Assembly: GCA_017623455.1 (NCBI GenBank)
Contig: JAGAPA010000087.1
Span: 1 to 40,652, forward strand
DNA: 40,652 nucleotides
From: Clostridia bacterium
GTDB taxonomy: Bacteria > Bacillota > Clostridia > Christensenellales > Pumilibacteraceae
Direction: 5' to 3'
In this document: in pieces, positions 24,342 to 33,524 of the stretch
Layout: each line of letters opens with the position of its first letter
Position numbering within the stretch: position 1 is the stretch's first letter
Translations under genes and position numbers: made by a program
The notes under the pieces: model-generated
Database searches by the model: none
The model's input: the letters and a program-made list of their open reading frames with translations, nothing else
What the model was told of the DNA's origin: nothing

Positions 24342-25303
24342 TTTGCTTTTACCTCCAATATGGAATATAACGTACTGTCAATTACCGCCGTAACCGACGC
24401 GTTAAATTCCAGTTTTTGCTTACTTTCGGCAATACGTGGTAGGATTTTCAGTGCAACCTCGCCCGTATACCCCATGCTCTTTAGCGTAAGCAAATCTTTT
24501 ATATTACTTTTAAGTTTAATCAGTGAGCCTTCTTTCGCGTCCAAGACCACAAGGTCCGCCATGATACGTTCTACGTTATCAAGCAGTTCGTAAACGCGTG
24601 TTTTCTGCGCAAGCCATTTTGCCGAATAATGCAACATATCCTTGCTCGTTTTCATATACAGCAACGTTTCCCTCACTATCTGAAACATTGCATACTTACT
24701 CCTGTCTTCCATCGCGCTGACCGCAATTCCCGGAAATCCACCCGACACCGAAAGCGCAAAATTGAACACGTCACTTTCGGGATAATATCTGAGCATTTGC
24801 TCTTTAAGTTGTTCGTATGAATACGGGGTAAGCTCTACGCGCTGACACCTTGATTTGATGGTAGGAAGAATGGTTGCCGTTTTTGCGCACTTGAGGATCA
24901 TGCAGGCAGACTGAGGAGCTTCCTCCAAAGTTTTGAGCAGTTTATTCTGCGCCGCCTCGTTTGCCGTGTGCGCTACGTTTATGATATAAAACTTTTTATC
25001 AAGCTCCGTAGGGGTATAGTAAACGTCGGAAATAAGCCTGTCAACGTCTTCTACTTTTACCTTGTCACCCTCGGGAAAAACTCTGACGTCTACGTATCCG
25101 CCTCTTAGTACTCTATCTGCCACGTCCTCGGTATATTGACCGTTTTGGGCAATACGGTATGCTATAAACAGCGCAACCGCCTCGTCAAGCAGTGCCGAAT
25201 CCTCACACACGAACATGTACGCGGAAAGCACGTTTCCGTTTTTTGCTTCCGCATAAATAGGGGCAAGCGATAGAGATGAATTAAGTAAAGACGCAAACTT
25301 CAT
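24329..25303 (-). CDS. holB: DNA polymerase III delta' subunit
   Basis: The 324-aa protein is a clamp-loader delta' type AAA+ relative. It has no intact P-loop, as expected for delta', but keeps the KLLKTLEEAP box and the SRCQ motif that supplies the arginine finger to gamma/tau. It helps load the beta clamp at replication forks. It is shorter at the N-terminus and lacks the four-cysteine zinc module. Start ATG overlaps the tmk stop by one base (TGATG), so it is translationally coupled. The 3' end overlaps ricT. The tmk-holB-ricT order strongly supports the call. Confidence 0.9.
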   Translation of the reverse strand: MKFASLLNSSLSLAPIYAEAKNGNVLSAYMFVCEDSALLDEAVALFIAYRIAQNGQYTEDVADRVLRGGYVDVRVFPEGDKVKVEDVDRLISDVYYTPTELDKKFYIINVAHTANEAAQNKLLKTLEEAPQSACMILKCAKTATILPTIKSRCQRVELTPYSYEQLKEQMLRYYPESDVFNFALSVSGGFPGIAVSAMEDRSKYAMFQIVRETLLYMKTSKDMLHYSAKWLAQKTRVYELLDNVERIMADLVVLDAKEGSLIKLKSNIKDLLTLKSMGYTGEVALKILPRIAESKQKLEFNASVTAVIDSTLYSILEVKAKCRK

Positions 25304-25926
25304 CAGACAACACCCGCTTTTTTCATAGCGTCGACTATCTGCGCAAACACTCCGTCGACATCCTTGGACGAGTCTATTCTTACTACTCTGTCCTTGTTGT
25401 TTTCAGCTACGGCAAGATATCCCTCATATACGCGCTTGTGAAAGTCAAGCTTCTCATTTTCGAGCCTGTCGTTCTTGTCCGCTCCACCCTTTCTTGCAAA
25501 CCCAAGCTCGGGCGGAAGATCCAAAAATAGAGTAAGGTCAATGTTTACGTCTGCCATGGCAATACGGTTAAGCTCGCCGATTAGCTGTTTATCGAGATTT
25601 CGTGCATAGCCCTGATAAGCCACGGTAGAGTCTGCATATCTGTCACAAACCACCACCTTACCCTCGCTGAGTGCCTTGATAATCTTTTCCTCGGTGTGCT
25701 GACGACGCGCCGCCGCATAAAGCAAAAGTTCGGTAACGGGCGTAAGAGCCTTATTGTTTGCATCCAAGATAATACTTCTTATCTTTTCCGCCACGTCCGT
25801 ACCACCCGGTTCACGCGTAAAAATCGCATCTATACCGTTATTTTCAAAATATTCTTTCAAGAGCGCAAGCTGAGTGGATTTTCCCACTCCCTCGCATCCT
25901 TCTATCGTAATGAATTTCCCTTGCAT
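25303..25926 (-). CDS. tmk: Thymidylate kinase
   Basis: Phosphorylates dTMP to dTDP with ATP. The 207-aa protein has the P-loop GCEGVGKST (9-17), the DRY motif in VCDRYADSTVAYQGYA (about 94-109), and the LID region ending in RKGGADKNDR. Typical bacterial length. GGCAGG lies before the ATG. It is the second gene of a four-gene unit (membrane protein 25951, tmk, holB, ricT) with 24 bp upstream spacing and one-base overlap downstream. Confidence 0.96.
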   Translation of the reverse strand: MQGKFITIEGCEGVGKSTQLALLKEYFENNGIDAIFTREPGGTDVAEKIRSIILDANNKALTPVTELLLYAAARRQHTEEKIIKALSEGKVVVCDRYADSTVAYQGYARNLDKQLIGELNRIAMADVNIDLTLFLDLPPELGFARKGGADKNDRLENEKLDFHKRVYEGYLAVAENNKDRVVRIDSSKDVDGVFAQIVDAMKKAGVV

Positions 25927-25950
25927 AAATACCTGCCGTTTATCTATATA

Positions 25951-26814
25951 TTAATAGCCGTAAAAATATCTTTCCAAAATAAATCCCGCAACCATAAACG
26001 TTTCGTTGTGATCGTCGTAATCACTTCCGGTGCTGTACTTTCCTACGGTGTAGGCGGTTGCATGCGAGTTTACTACCAAATACCCCTTGTCTTTTACGGG
26101 AATAGGTTGTCCATGCTCGTCCAATACGAGCTCCTCGTTCTCGTCCTTTTCGTACAAAATCTCCCTTCCGTCATACTGATAAAACTCAAACGGGCAACGC
26201 GCAAGGTTGTCAATCCTGAACCCGTAAATATTATCTTCTATACCTTTATAGTAAGAATCGTAATATCTGTCGGGATTAATCTCGCACTTGAATTGGAAAA
26301 GGTTGTCCATAATTCCGCTTCCGTCCGCATTGAAATAGTTATTAAGAACTCCGCTATCCTTAAGAAGATAGTCCTTAACGAAAAAGTCCGCATTGTCAAG
26401 CATGCTCGTACCGTTTTGCTTGTACTTATTACTTACCGCGGTAAGCACCTGATGTCCGGTAAGATTCATTTCGGACTCCGGTAAAATAAGAATGGTAGAA
26501 CCCGAACCGCCGTTAGCCGTATATAAATCACGGTACTGAGGATCTGACGGTGATACGTGCGTAACGTATACGTCGCGGATCATATTATCTTCGATATTGT
26601 CGTCCAAAAACTTTTTAATATCTGCCTTAAGCGTATCGTCGTAAAACTTGTTGCTTACGATATAAATATCTAACCTTTCCCATGCTTTTGTTGTGGCTAT
26701 CCAATCGAATAGAAAAATAGAAACAAATACCGCAATAACTGCAACTACGAGATATTTGAACCAGTCGTACTTAAAATGTTGCGCCAAACGTGGCTTTGTA
26801 ATTTTATTATCCAT
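25951..26814 (-). CDS. Single-pass membrane-anchored protein of unknown function
   Basis: The 287-aa protein has one N-terminal hydrophobic segment (about 20-38) after a basic stretch. The rest is probably outside the cell: a soluble domain rich in Asp, Tyr and Asn with motifs NKFYDDTLKADIKKFLDDN, LPESEMNLTGHQV and YYDSYYKGIEDN, and a Tyr-rich end (ERYFYGY). The signal segment has no obvious lipobox. It may be an exported binding or regulatory protein. GGAG precedes ATG. It leads the tmk-holB-ricT unit with a 24-bp gap, probably by operon position only. A hairpin CGTCCGT/ACGGACG occurs in its leader (26842-26872). No family was recognised. Confidence 0.75.
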   Translation of the reverse strand: MDNKITKPRLAQHFKYDWFKYLVVAVIAVFVSIFLFDWIATTKAWERLDIYIVSNKFYDDTLKADIKKFLDDNIEDNMIRDVYVTHVSPSDPQYRDLYTANGGSGSTILILPESEMNLTGHQVLTAVSNKYKQNGTSMLDNADFFVKDYLLKDSGVLNNYFNADGSGIMDNLFQFKCEINPDRYYDSYYKGIEDNIYGFRIDNLARCPFEFYQYDGREILYEKDENEELVLDEHGQPIPVKDKGYLVVNSHATAYTVGKYSTGSDYDDHNETFMVAGFILERYFYGY

Positions 26815-26927
26815 TCTTTCTCCGTTTTTTGTTTAATCTGCGTCCGTACTTGTATAAATTTGAACGGACGTTGCGTCTTTGGGATTGTGGGCAGACCCAC
26901 TCTCAATTTGAAGGACTAACTCTTACT

Positions 26928-27070
26928 AATTACTTGCTTTGCTAAAGAACAATAATTGGGTCAAGCGTCACGCTTGGTGCGGAGGCGCACTCCCAATATG
27001 AGAAAACTGACGATAGATAATTACTATCTTTTGCTAAAGAACAACTTATTGGATCCAACGTCACGTTGGT
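26928..27070. repeat. Two copies of the dispersed hairpin module, 93 bp apart
   Basis: Module 1 (about 26928-26977) ends in CAAGCGTCACGCTTGG, and module 2 (27019-27070) in CCAACGTCACGTTGG; the cores are 93 bp apart. The arm change from CAAGCG/CGCTTG to CCAACG/CGTTGG preserves base pairing. The upstream half, TAATTACT then TTTGCTAAAGAACAA, is shared by both. Confidence 0.88.
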
Positions 27071-27437
27071 CAAATGCGAGCAAGAGAAGCAAACGAGGTT
27101 CTACCTGCAGGGCGCGTCCTTTTAAGGGGTTAGATGCGAGCAAGACAAAGATTTACACGTTCTTGCGCCGGGCGGTGCGGAGGCGCACTCCCAATAATAC
27201 AACCAAGCAAGGTTGTGGAAATATGCAGTATTGCAAAGTATATAAGCCCTTGGGCGCGAAGTTTCAAATGCGAGCAAGAGAAGCAAACGAGGTTCTACCT
27301 GCAGGGCGCGTCCTTTTAAGGGGTTAGATGCGAGCAAGACAAAGATTTACACGTTCTTACGCAGGGCGCGTACTAAATCGTACGCAACCAAGTAAGGTTG
27401 TGGAAATCTGCAGTATTGCGAAGTATATAAGCCCTTA
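27071..27437. repeat. Two tandem copies of a ~190-bp repeat before lysS
   Basis: The units start with CAAATGCGAGCAAGAGAAGC at 27071 and 27265 (194 apart) and each ends with AAGGTTGTGGAAAT then AGTATATAAGCCCTT. Within each unit GATGCGAGCAAGA recurs. The middle differs: GGCGGTGCGGAGGCGCACTCCCAATA in copy 1 (quoted in part), also present at 26978, versus GGGCGCGTACTAAATCGTACGC in copy 2, itself a hairpin. Together with the module pair above, this fills the 626-bp gap between 26815 and 27440; it has no credible gene. Confidence 0.88.
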
Positions 27438-27440
27438 AAA

Positions 27441-28943
27441 CTATTTTTTGATGGGTTTCATCGTGGGGAAGAGCAACACATCACGAATAGAGGAAGAATC
27501 GGTAAGAAGCATAACCATACGGTCGATACCGATACCAAGTCCACCAGTAGGAGCAAGACCGTACTCGAGTGCATTTACGTAATCTTCGTCCATCATCTGC
27601 GCTTCGTCGTCACCCTTGTCACGAAGTGCTACCTGACGCATAAATCTTGCCTTTTGATCAATAGGATCGTTAAGCTCGCTGTATGCGTTACCCATTTCTC
27701 TTGCGAACATAAAGAACTCAAATCTATAAGTCATTCTGGGATCTTCGTTGCTACGCTTGGTAAGGGGACTTACTTCTACCGGGTAGTCGCAAATAAACAC
27801 GGGCTGAATAAGCTGGCTTTCTACAAGCTGATCGAAAGTTTCGTAAACGATTTCTCCCCAGCTCGTCTTGTCGCCAAGCTCTACACCCTTTTCTTCCGCT
27901 ACCTTCTTAGCTTCCTCTGCGCTCATCTTATCGTAGTCTACGCCTACGTACTTGTTGATTGCCTGAAGCATGGTAAGACGCTCCCAAGGCGTTGTAAGAT
28001 CGATTTCTACGCCCTGATAGCTGATTTTGTTACCCTTACCCGTTGCGGTAAGAGCCGCAGTAAAGATTTCCTCGGTGATGTCCATCATATCGTGATAGTC
28101 GTCAAATGCCGAGTAAAGCTCCATCATTGTAAACTCGGGGTTGTGCTTAATATCCATACCCTCGTTTCTGAACATTCTGCCAATCTCGTAAACCTTGTCA
28201 AAACCGCCTACGATAAGACGCTTAAGGTAAAGCTCGGGAGCAATACGCATATACATATCGATGTCAAGCGTATTGTGGTGAGTAATGAACGGTCTTGCAT
28301 TAGCTCCGCCTACGATAGTGTTAAGAATGGGCGTTTCCACCTCTACAAATCCCTTGCTGTCCAAAAGCTCTCTAATAGCTCTTATTATCTTTGCTCTTAC
28401 CATAAACTTTTCCTTAACTTCAGGGTTTACGATAAGATCAACGTATCTTTGACGGTAACGAAGGTCATTATCCTTAAGACCGTGCCACTTTTCGGGAAGA
28501 GGAAGAAGGGACTTGGATAAAAGAGTGATAGCGGTAGCGGTTACCGAAACTTCGCCCTTGTGCGTCATAAACACAAAGCCGGTTACACCTATAATATCAC
28601 CGATATCAAGCTTTTTGAAGTCTGCATAGCTATCCGCTCCGAGATTGTCGAGCTTTACGTAAATCTGAATCTTGCCCTTGCTGTCAAGAATGTGGGCAAA
28701 GCTTGCCTTACCCATAACGCGCTTGGACATAATTCTACCTGCAATTGATACTGTTTTTGTGTCAAAACTCTCAAAATTATCTAAAATATCCTGAGAATAC
28801 GCGTCACGAACAAACTTTGTCTTTGCAAAGGGATCGTCACCGCGTTCTTGAAGCATTGCAAGCTTTTCTCTTCTTATGCGCATCTGTTCGCCAAGATCTT
28901 GTTCTTCGGTTACTTCGTTAATGTTGTTATTCTTGTTTTCCAT
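27441..28943 (-). CDS. lysS: Lysyl-tRNA synthetase, class II
   Basis: Charges tRNA-Lys. The 500-aa protein has an OB-fold anticodon-binding domain (about residues 60-165) and the class II catalytic core. Motif 2 is [14 protein letters not shown] near 265 and motif 3 is [12 protein letters not shown] near 475. AAGGAA lies about 9 nt before ATG. It follows greA by 14 bp, a common Firmicute pairing, and ends the acn-lrp-aminotransferase-greA-lysS run. No T-box leader is possible given that gap. Confidence 0.97.
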   Translation of the reverse strand: MENKNNNINEVTEEQDLGEQMRIRREKLAMLQERGDDPFAKTKFVRDAYSQDILDNFESFDTKTVSIAGRIMSKRVMGKASFAHILDSKGKIQIYVKLDNLGADSYADFKKLDIGDIIGVTGFVFMTHKGEVSVTATAITLLSKSLLPLPEKWHGLKDNDLRYRQRYVDLIVNPEVKEKFMVRAKIIRAIRELLDSKGFVEVETPILNTIVGGANARPFITHHNTLDIDMYMRIAPELYLKRLIVGGFDKVYEIGRMFRNEGMDIKHNPEFTMMELYSAFDDYHDMMDITEEIFTAALTATGKGNKISYQGVEIDLTTPWERLTMLQAINKYVGVDYDKMSAEEAKKVAEEKGVELGDKTSWGEIVYETFDQLVESQLIQPVFICDYPVEVSPLTKRSNEDPRMTYRFEFFMFAREMGNAYSELNDPIDQKARFMRQVALRDKGDDEAQMMDEDYVNALEYGLAPTGGLGIGIDRMVMLLTDSSSIRDVLLFPTMKPIKK

Positions 28944-28957
28944 TGTAGTATTTCCTT

Positions 28958-29695
28958 TTATTTAATGCTGATTATTTTGTACATATCCTTATTCTTGCCG
29001 ATAATAACAGGAACCGTATCGCCGGCTTTTTTGCCTACTACCGCCTTTCCTAAGGGAGCAACGTTGCTTATCTTTTGGGGAACGGAGTTAATATCACTCT
29101 CGGTGGCGCCCACAAGCACGAACGTCTTCTCTTGCTTGGTCTTAAGATTGCGAATAGTAACCGTTGCGCCGGGTTCACCTACGTCATAGCTGGTTTTGGG
29201 CTCGATAATTTCGCAGTTGTCGGTAATAGCCTCAAGCTCGGAAATTCTTGCCTCGATAAGCCCCTGCTGTTCTCTTGCAATCTGATACTCCGCGTTTTCG
29301 GAAAGATCGCCAAACTCTCTTGCAGTCTTGATATCACGTGCGTTTTTAAGACGCGCTACGTTCTTGTATATCTTGAACTCTACGTAAAGCGAAACGTAGC
29401 TTTCGAGCGTGAGCTTCGTATACTCCTTGTCGGGATCGGCAATAGTGGTTTCGCATTGCTGTAAAATGTTCTTGTACGCATCGCGCTCTCCCACCAAAAC
29501 TTCTATATCGCTATACTCAGGCTCATTTTTCAGGTCTTCAAACGAGCATCTTCCTCCAAACTTACCTACTTTGCCCACGATGGGAGCAAAATCAACCGAA
29601 CTCTCGTCCTTGTGATACTGAGAAATAAGGTTGTTATTTTCATCAAGAAGTTTTTTAACTTTCTCTTTTGTTGTTACTGAAATTCTAATTGGCAT
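28958..29695 (-). CDS. greA: Transcription elongation factor GreA, with an N-terminal insertion
   Basis: Rescues backtracked RNA polymerase by stimulating RNA cleavage. It is 245 aa instead of the usual ~158. The tip motif GDLSENAEY, with the catalytic acidic pair, falls at residues 129-137 rather than about 40-48. The start ITKE-type helix is at the N-terminus as usual, so about 88 extra residues (roughly 30-118) are inserted into the first coiled-coil strand. The C-terminal FKBP-like domain (about 165-245) is normal. AAGGAGA precedes ATG. The gene lies upstream of lysS as in many Firmicutes. Confidence 0.9.
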   Translation of the reverse strand: MPIRISVTTKEKVKKLLDENNNLISQYHKDESSVDFAPIVGKVGKFGGRCSFEDLKNEPEYSDIEVLVGERDAYKNILQQCETTIADPDKEYTKLTLESYVSLYVEFKIYKNVARLKNARDIKTAREFGDLSENAEYQIAREQQGLIEARISELEAITDNCEIIEPKTSYDVGEPGATVTIRNLKTKQEKTFVLVGATESDINSVPQKISNVAPLGKAVVGKKAGDTVPVIIGKNKDMYKIISIK

Positions 29696-29733
29696 TATAT
29701 TTTCTCCTTACCGTTTGTGCGGTAATATATTTT

Positions 29734-30918
29734 TTATTGTTTAAGCGTCTGAACAAACGCTCTTATTTTGTCGCAAGCCTTCTTTAACGCCTGCAAGCTG
29801 TATGCGTAAGAGCATCTTATAAAATACTCTCCGCTCTTTCCAAACGCTGAGCCGGGTACTACTGCAACCTTTTGCGAATATAGCAGTTTTTCGGCAAACT
29901 CCGCTCCCGTCATTCCCAAGCTTTTTACGCACGGAAATACGTAAAACGCGCCTTTGGGCTCAAAGCACTCAAGCCCCATTGAGTTAAACTCTTTTACCAA
30001 GAACTTTCTTCTCGTATCGTACGCCTCGCGCATTTCTTCAACGGCTGAGAAATTATCCTCAAAACCGCCCTTAATTGCAGTATACGCTCCGTACTGTGAA
30101 GCTGTGGACGCGCACATTATGGTGTACTGATGTATTTTATACATCTGCTTCATAACCTCTGCAGGCGCACAAACGTATCCTACTCTCCAACCCGTCATGG
30201 CAAACGCCTTGGAAAATCCGCTGATAAGCACGGTGCGCTCTTTCATTCCGTCAAACGACGCAATCGAGCAATGCTTACCACCGCCGTACGTAAGCTCTGC
30301 GTATATCTCGTCGGAAATTACTATAAGATTGTGTTTTTTAATAATGGGAATTAATTTCTCCAAATCTGCCTTTTCCATAATCGCGCCGGTGGGATTGTTT
30401 GGATAGGGCATTATTATGGCTTTACTCTTTGGAGTGATTGCGTTCTCCAACGCCTCGGGAGTAAGTCTGAATTCTTGCTCTGCGCTTGTTGCAATAGGCA
30501 CGGGAATACCTCCCACAAGCGAAACGTTGGGCTGATACGAAACATAGGACGGATCGGGAACAAGCACTTCCTCGCCCGGTTTCACAAACGTTCGTAGTGC
30601 CATATCGATAGCCTCGGACGCGCCTACCGTTATGATAATCTCGCTTTTAGGTTCGTAGCAAAGCGAAAACCTGTCGGATAGGTATTTGGAAATCATTTCG
30701 CGAAGCTCTATCAGTCCTGCGTTGGACGTATATTGCGTCTTGCCTGCGATTATAGATTTTATTGCGCTATCGCGAATATACCAAGGCGTAACGAAATCGG
30801 GTTCGCCCACACCCAGCGAGATACAATCCTTCATTTCCGATGCAAGATCGAAAAACTTACGGATTCCACTCGGTGGCATATCCCTGACAACGGGATTTAT
30901 TATATCGTCGTAATTCAT
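29734..30918 (-). CDS. PLP-dependent class I/II aminotransferase
   Basis: The 394-aa protein is a fold-type I aspartate/aromatic aminotransferase of the AspC/PatA/DapL-like group. The PLP lysine is K237 in SGFSKAFAMTGWRVGY, with PNNPTG (173-178), D203-E-I-Y206 and a C-terminal substrate arginine in YFIRCSYA. Substrate cannot be decided. The ATG overlaps the lrp stop (ATGA), so it is coupled to an Lrp/AsnC regulator that may control or sense its amino-acid product. Aconitase upstream supplies 2-oxoglutarate precursors, consistent with glutamate-linked amino-acid metabolism. Confidence 0.92.
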   Translation of the reverse strand: MNYDDIINPVVRDMPPSGIRKFFDLASEMKDCISLGVGEPDFVTPWYIRDSAIKSIIAGKTQYTSNAGLIELREMISKYLSDRFSLCYEPKSEIIITVGASEAIDMALRTFVKPGEEVLVPDPSYVSYQPNVSLVGGIPVPIATSAEQEFRLTPEALENAITPKSKAIIMPYPNNPTGAIMEKADLEKLIPIIKKHNLIVISDEIYAELTYGGGKHCSIASFDGMKERTVLISGFSKAFAMTGWRVGYVCAPAEVMKQMYKIHQYTIMCASTASQYGAYTAIKGGFEDNFSAVEEMREAYDTRRKFLVKEFNSMGLECFEPKGAFYVFPCVKSLGMTGAEFAEKLLYSQKVAVVPGSAFGKSGEYFIRCSYAYSLQALKKACDKIRAFVQTLKQ

Positions 30919-31403
30919 GGTTGTATTATAAGCCTCTCTTTTTTCTGTCTGTCCAAAGCCACGCCTTCAATCTTGTACTTTTTGAGAATGAAATGCGTGG
31001 AAACTGCCTGCACCTGATTTATACACGAAAGCTTTTCGCTTACGAAACGGGCGACTTCTTTGAGGTTTCTGCCCTCAATGAAGATGGCAAGGTCGTACGC
31101 TCCCGACATAAGATAAAGATTTTTAACTTCGGCAAACTGCTCCACGTATTCGGCAATCTCGTCGTAGCCTTTTTCTTTCATGGGGTTTACCTTAACCTCG
31201 ATAAGAGCCTGTACTCCGTCGCCGAAAAACTCGTCGTCGTTTACGATCGCGGAATACTTTACGATAACTCCGTCACGCTCGAACTCTTCGATGGCCTTTT
31301 CCACCTCGCTTTTTTCCAAACAAAGCATGTCGGCAATATGTTGCGCGGTATATCTCGCGTCGTTTTTGAGAAGATCAAGGATCTTTTTCTGGTTTGCTGT
31401 CAT
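30915..31403 (-). CDS. Lrp/AsnC-family transcriptional regulator
   Basis: The 162-aa protein has an N-terminal winged HTH (about residues 5-60) with DARYTAQHIADML, and a C-terminal RAM/AsnC ligand-binding domain (about 70-145) containing GAYDLAIFIEGRN. It likely senses an amino acid and regulates this transcription unit. AGGAG is 7 nt before ATG. It lies between aconitase and the aminotransferase with a 4-bp overlap downstream, so it is produced together with them. Confidence 0.92.
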   Translation of the reverse strand: MTANQKKILDLLKNDARYTAQHIADMLCLEKSEVEKAIEEFERDGVIVKYSAIVNDDEFFGDGVQALIEVKVNPMKEKGYDEIAEYVEQFAEVKNLYLMSGAYDLAIFIEGRNLKEVARFVSEKLSCINQVQAVSTHFILKKYKIEGVALDRQKKERLIIQP

Positions 31404-31422
31404 AATACTACTCCTTAAATAT

Positions 31423-33330
31423 TTATTCGCTCTTTAAGCTATTGAGAACACCGCCTGCTTTGAGGAAAGTTCTCTGTCTTTCGGTAATGGACAAAACTAC
31501 GGTAAACTCCACGTTCTTTGTAACGTTCTTAACGATAATCTTTTCATTGTTGATCTGTTCCGTTGCGTTTTCGATAGCAAGAACGTCCGCCATATCGATA
31601 TTATCGTAGTCGCTCTCGTTTTCAAACACAAGGGGAAGAATTCCGCTGTTGATGAGGTTATCTCTGTGGATACGCGCAAAGCTCTTTGCGATAACCGCTT
31701 TAATTCCAAGATAAAGAGGCACGAGCGCCGCGTGTTCTCTTGACGAGCCCTGACCGTAGTTAGAACCTGCCACGATAATTCCGCCCTTTTTCTCCTTTGC
31801 TCTCTTTGCAAACTCGGGATCAACGGGGTTCATGCAGTAATCCGAAAGGTAGGGAATATTGGAGCGGTAAGGAAGAAGTCTTGCATTTGAGGGCATAATG
31901 TGGTCGGTAGTAATATTGTCTTCCGCCTTAAGCAATACTTCGCCTTTCACTGTTTCGGGCAACGCGGTATTTAAGGGGAACGGCTTAATGTTAGGTCCAC
32001 GGGTTACTTCTATATCCTTAAAGTCCTCGGGCTTTAAGATAAGGTTATCGTTAATCTCAAAGCTTTCGGGCATTTGTACGTCGTAAAACTCACAAGCAGA
32101 AGGATCGGTAAAATATCCGTTGAGCGCGGTATACGCTGCTGTTTCGGGAGAAACAAGGTATACGCTTGCACTTGCCGTTCCGCTACGCGCGTAGAAGTTA
32201 CGGTTGAAGGTACGAACGGAAACAGCGTTATTTTTTGGCGACTGTCCCATACCAATACACGGACCGCACGCACACTCTAAAACTCTCGCACCTGAAGCAA
32301 TCATATCTGCAAGAGCACCGTTTCTTGCAAGCATTGTGAAAACCTGCTTGGATCCGGGGCTGATTGTGAGTGATACGTTGGGGTTAACCGTCTTGCCCTT
32401 AAGAATACGAGCAACCTTCATAAGATCGCGGTACGATGAGTTCGTACAGCTTCCAATACATACTTGATCTACTTTGATATCGGTAAGCTCGCTGATTTTT
32501 TTGATATTGTCGGGAGAGTGAGGACATGCGGCAAGAGGACAAAGCGTAGAAAGATCGATAGTGATCGACTCGTCGTACTGTGCATCATCGTCAGCGCAAA
32601 GGGGCGTATAGTCCTGCTCTCTGTTTTGAGCTTTCAAGAACGCCAACGTTTGCTCGTCGGAGGGGAATATAGAAGTCGTTGCGCCAAGTTCCGCACCCAT
32701 ATTAGTAATGGTAGCACGCTCGGGAACGGTAAGAGTTTTTACACCCTCGCCCACGTACTCTATAACCTTTCCCACACCGCCTTTTACAGTGAGGACTCTC
32801 AAAACTTCCAAAATTACGTCCTTTGCCGTAACGTTGGGGCGAAGAGCGCCGACAAGTTCTACTTTTACAACCTTTGGCATGTTAAGATGCAACGCACCGC
32901 CACCCATTGCAACTGCTACGTCAAGTCCACCCGAACCGATCGCCAACATTCCGATACCGCCTGCGGTAGGAGTGTGAGAGTCCGAGCCGATAAGAGTCAT
33001 ACCGGGCACTCCAAACCTTTCCAAGTTTACCTGATGGCAAATTCCGTTACCGGGCTTGGAAACGTAGATACCGTGCTTTAACGCTACGGACTGAATATAT
33101 GCGTGATCGTCTGCATTCTCAAAACCGGACTGAATGGTGTTGTGATCGATATAAGCTACGGAGCGGTACGTTTTTACCTTATCCGTGCCAAGCGCCTCAA
33201 ACTGAAGATACGCCATAGTACCCGTAGAGTCCTGCGTAAGAGTCTGGTCGATTTTAATTGCGATTTCCTTACCGGGAATCATTTCTCCCGATACGAGATG
33301 AGCTTTGATTATTTTTTGAGTTAAATTCAT
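31423..33330 (-). CDS. Aconitate hydratase
   Basis: Interconverts citrate and isocitrate by way of aconitate, with a [4Fe-4S] cluster. The 635-aa protein has the cluster cysteines in CIGSCTN and CACGPC, the SDSHTPTAGGIGMLAIGSGG stretch (quoted in part) near 115-135, and the C-terminal swivel domain with GSNYGQGSSREHAAL. This is the shorter, roughly 640-residue type common in Clostridia. The start is the ATG at 33328-33330, after GCGGAGG; an upstream in-frame ATG adds 10 residues and overlaps no ribosome site. First gene of the acn-lrp-aminotransferase-greA-lysS unit, with a promoter at 33429-33457 and a leader hairpin. Confidence 0.95.
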   Translation of the reverse strand: MNLTQKIIKAHLVSGEMIPGKEIAIKIDQTLTQDSTGTMAYLQFEALGTDKVKTYRSVAYIDHNTIQSGFENADDHAYIQSVALKHGIYVSKPGNGICHQVNLERFGVPGMTLIGSDSHTPTAGGIGMLAIGSGGLDVAVAMGGGALHLNMPKVVKVELVGALRPNVTAKDVILEVLRVLTVKGGVGKVIEYVGEGVKTLTVPERATITNMGAELGATTSIFPSDEQTLAFLKAQNREQDYTPLCADDDAQYDESITIDLSTLCPLAACPHSPDNIKKISELTDIKVDQVCIGSCTNSSYRDLMKVARILKGKTVNPNVSLTISPGSKQVFTMLARNGALADMIASGARVLECACGPCIGMGQSPKNNAVSVRTFNRNFYARSGTASASVYLVSPETAAYTALNGYFTDPSACEFYDVQMPESFEINDNLILKPEDFKDIEVTRGPNIKPFPLNTALPETVKGEVLLKAEDNITTDHIMPSNARLLPYRSNIPYLSDYCMNPVDPEFAKRAKEKKGGIIVAGSNYGQGSSREHAALVPLYLGIKAVIAKSFARIHRDNLINSGILPLVFENESDYDNIDMADVLAIENATEQINNEKIIVKNVTKNVEFTVVLSITERQRTFLKAGGVLNSLKSE

Positions 33331-33380
33331 AATGTGCCTCCGCTTAAGTGATTTACTCATGTTCTTTGGGTTGTAATAAT

Positions 33381-33414
33381 AAAAAAATGTATGCGGTAAA
33401 ATAGATTTACCGCA
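33381..33414 (-). promoter_or_regulatory. Hairpin with U-tract in the aconitase leader
   Basis: Minus strand TGCGGTAAA pairs with TTTACCGCA (9 bp, 5-nt loop, 33392-33414), followed after four bases by a run of seven T (33381-33387). It lies in the 5' leader, about 60 nt before the ATG, and resembles an attenuator. Confidence 0.5.
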
Positions 33415-33428
33415 ACGAATTTTAATAT

Positions 33429-33457
33429 ATTATATTAAATTTAACGCTTTTAGTCAA
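33429..33457 (-). promoter_or_regulatory. Sigma-A promoter of the aconitase operon
   Basis: Minus strand TTGACT (33452-33457), 17 nt, TATAAT (33429-33434). The leader is about 90 nt. Confidence 0.82.
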
Positions 33458-33459
33458 TC

Positions 33460-33496
33460 AAAAAACCGCCTTTTTAGAAGAAAAAACGGTTTTTTT
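33460..33496 (-). terminator. Terminator of the metallophosphoesterase gene
   Basis: AAAAAACCG (33460-33468) pairs with CGGTTTTTT (33487-33495) on the minus strand and is followed by T residues. It also touches the -35 box of the aconitase promoter, so termination and initiation zones abut. Confidence 0.75.
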
Positions 33497-33524
33497 TGCG
33501 AATATTTTGTCAAATCATCACATT

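Noticed and set aside
26956-27327. ORF of about 123 codons in the repeat region before lysS
   Set aside because: It follows the two repeat families exactly, with low-complexity Arg-rich output and no promoter or ribosome site.
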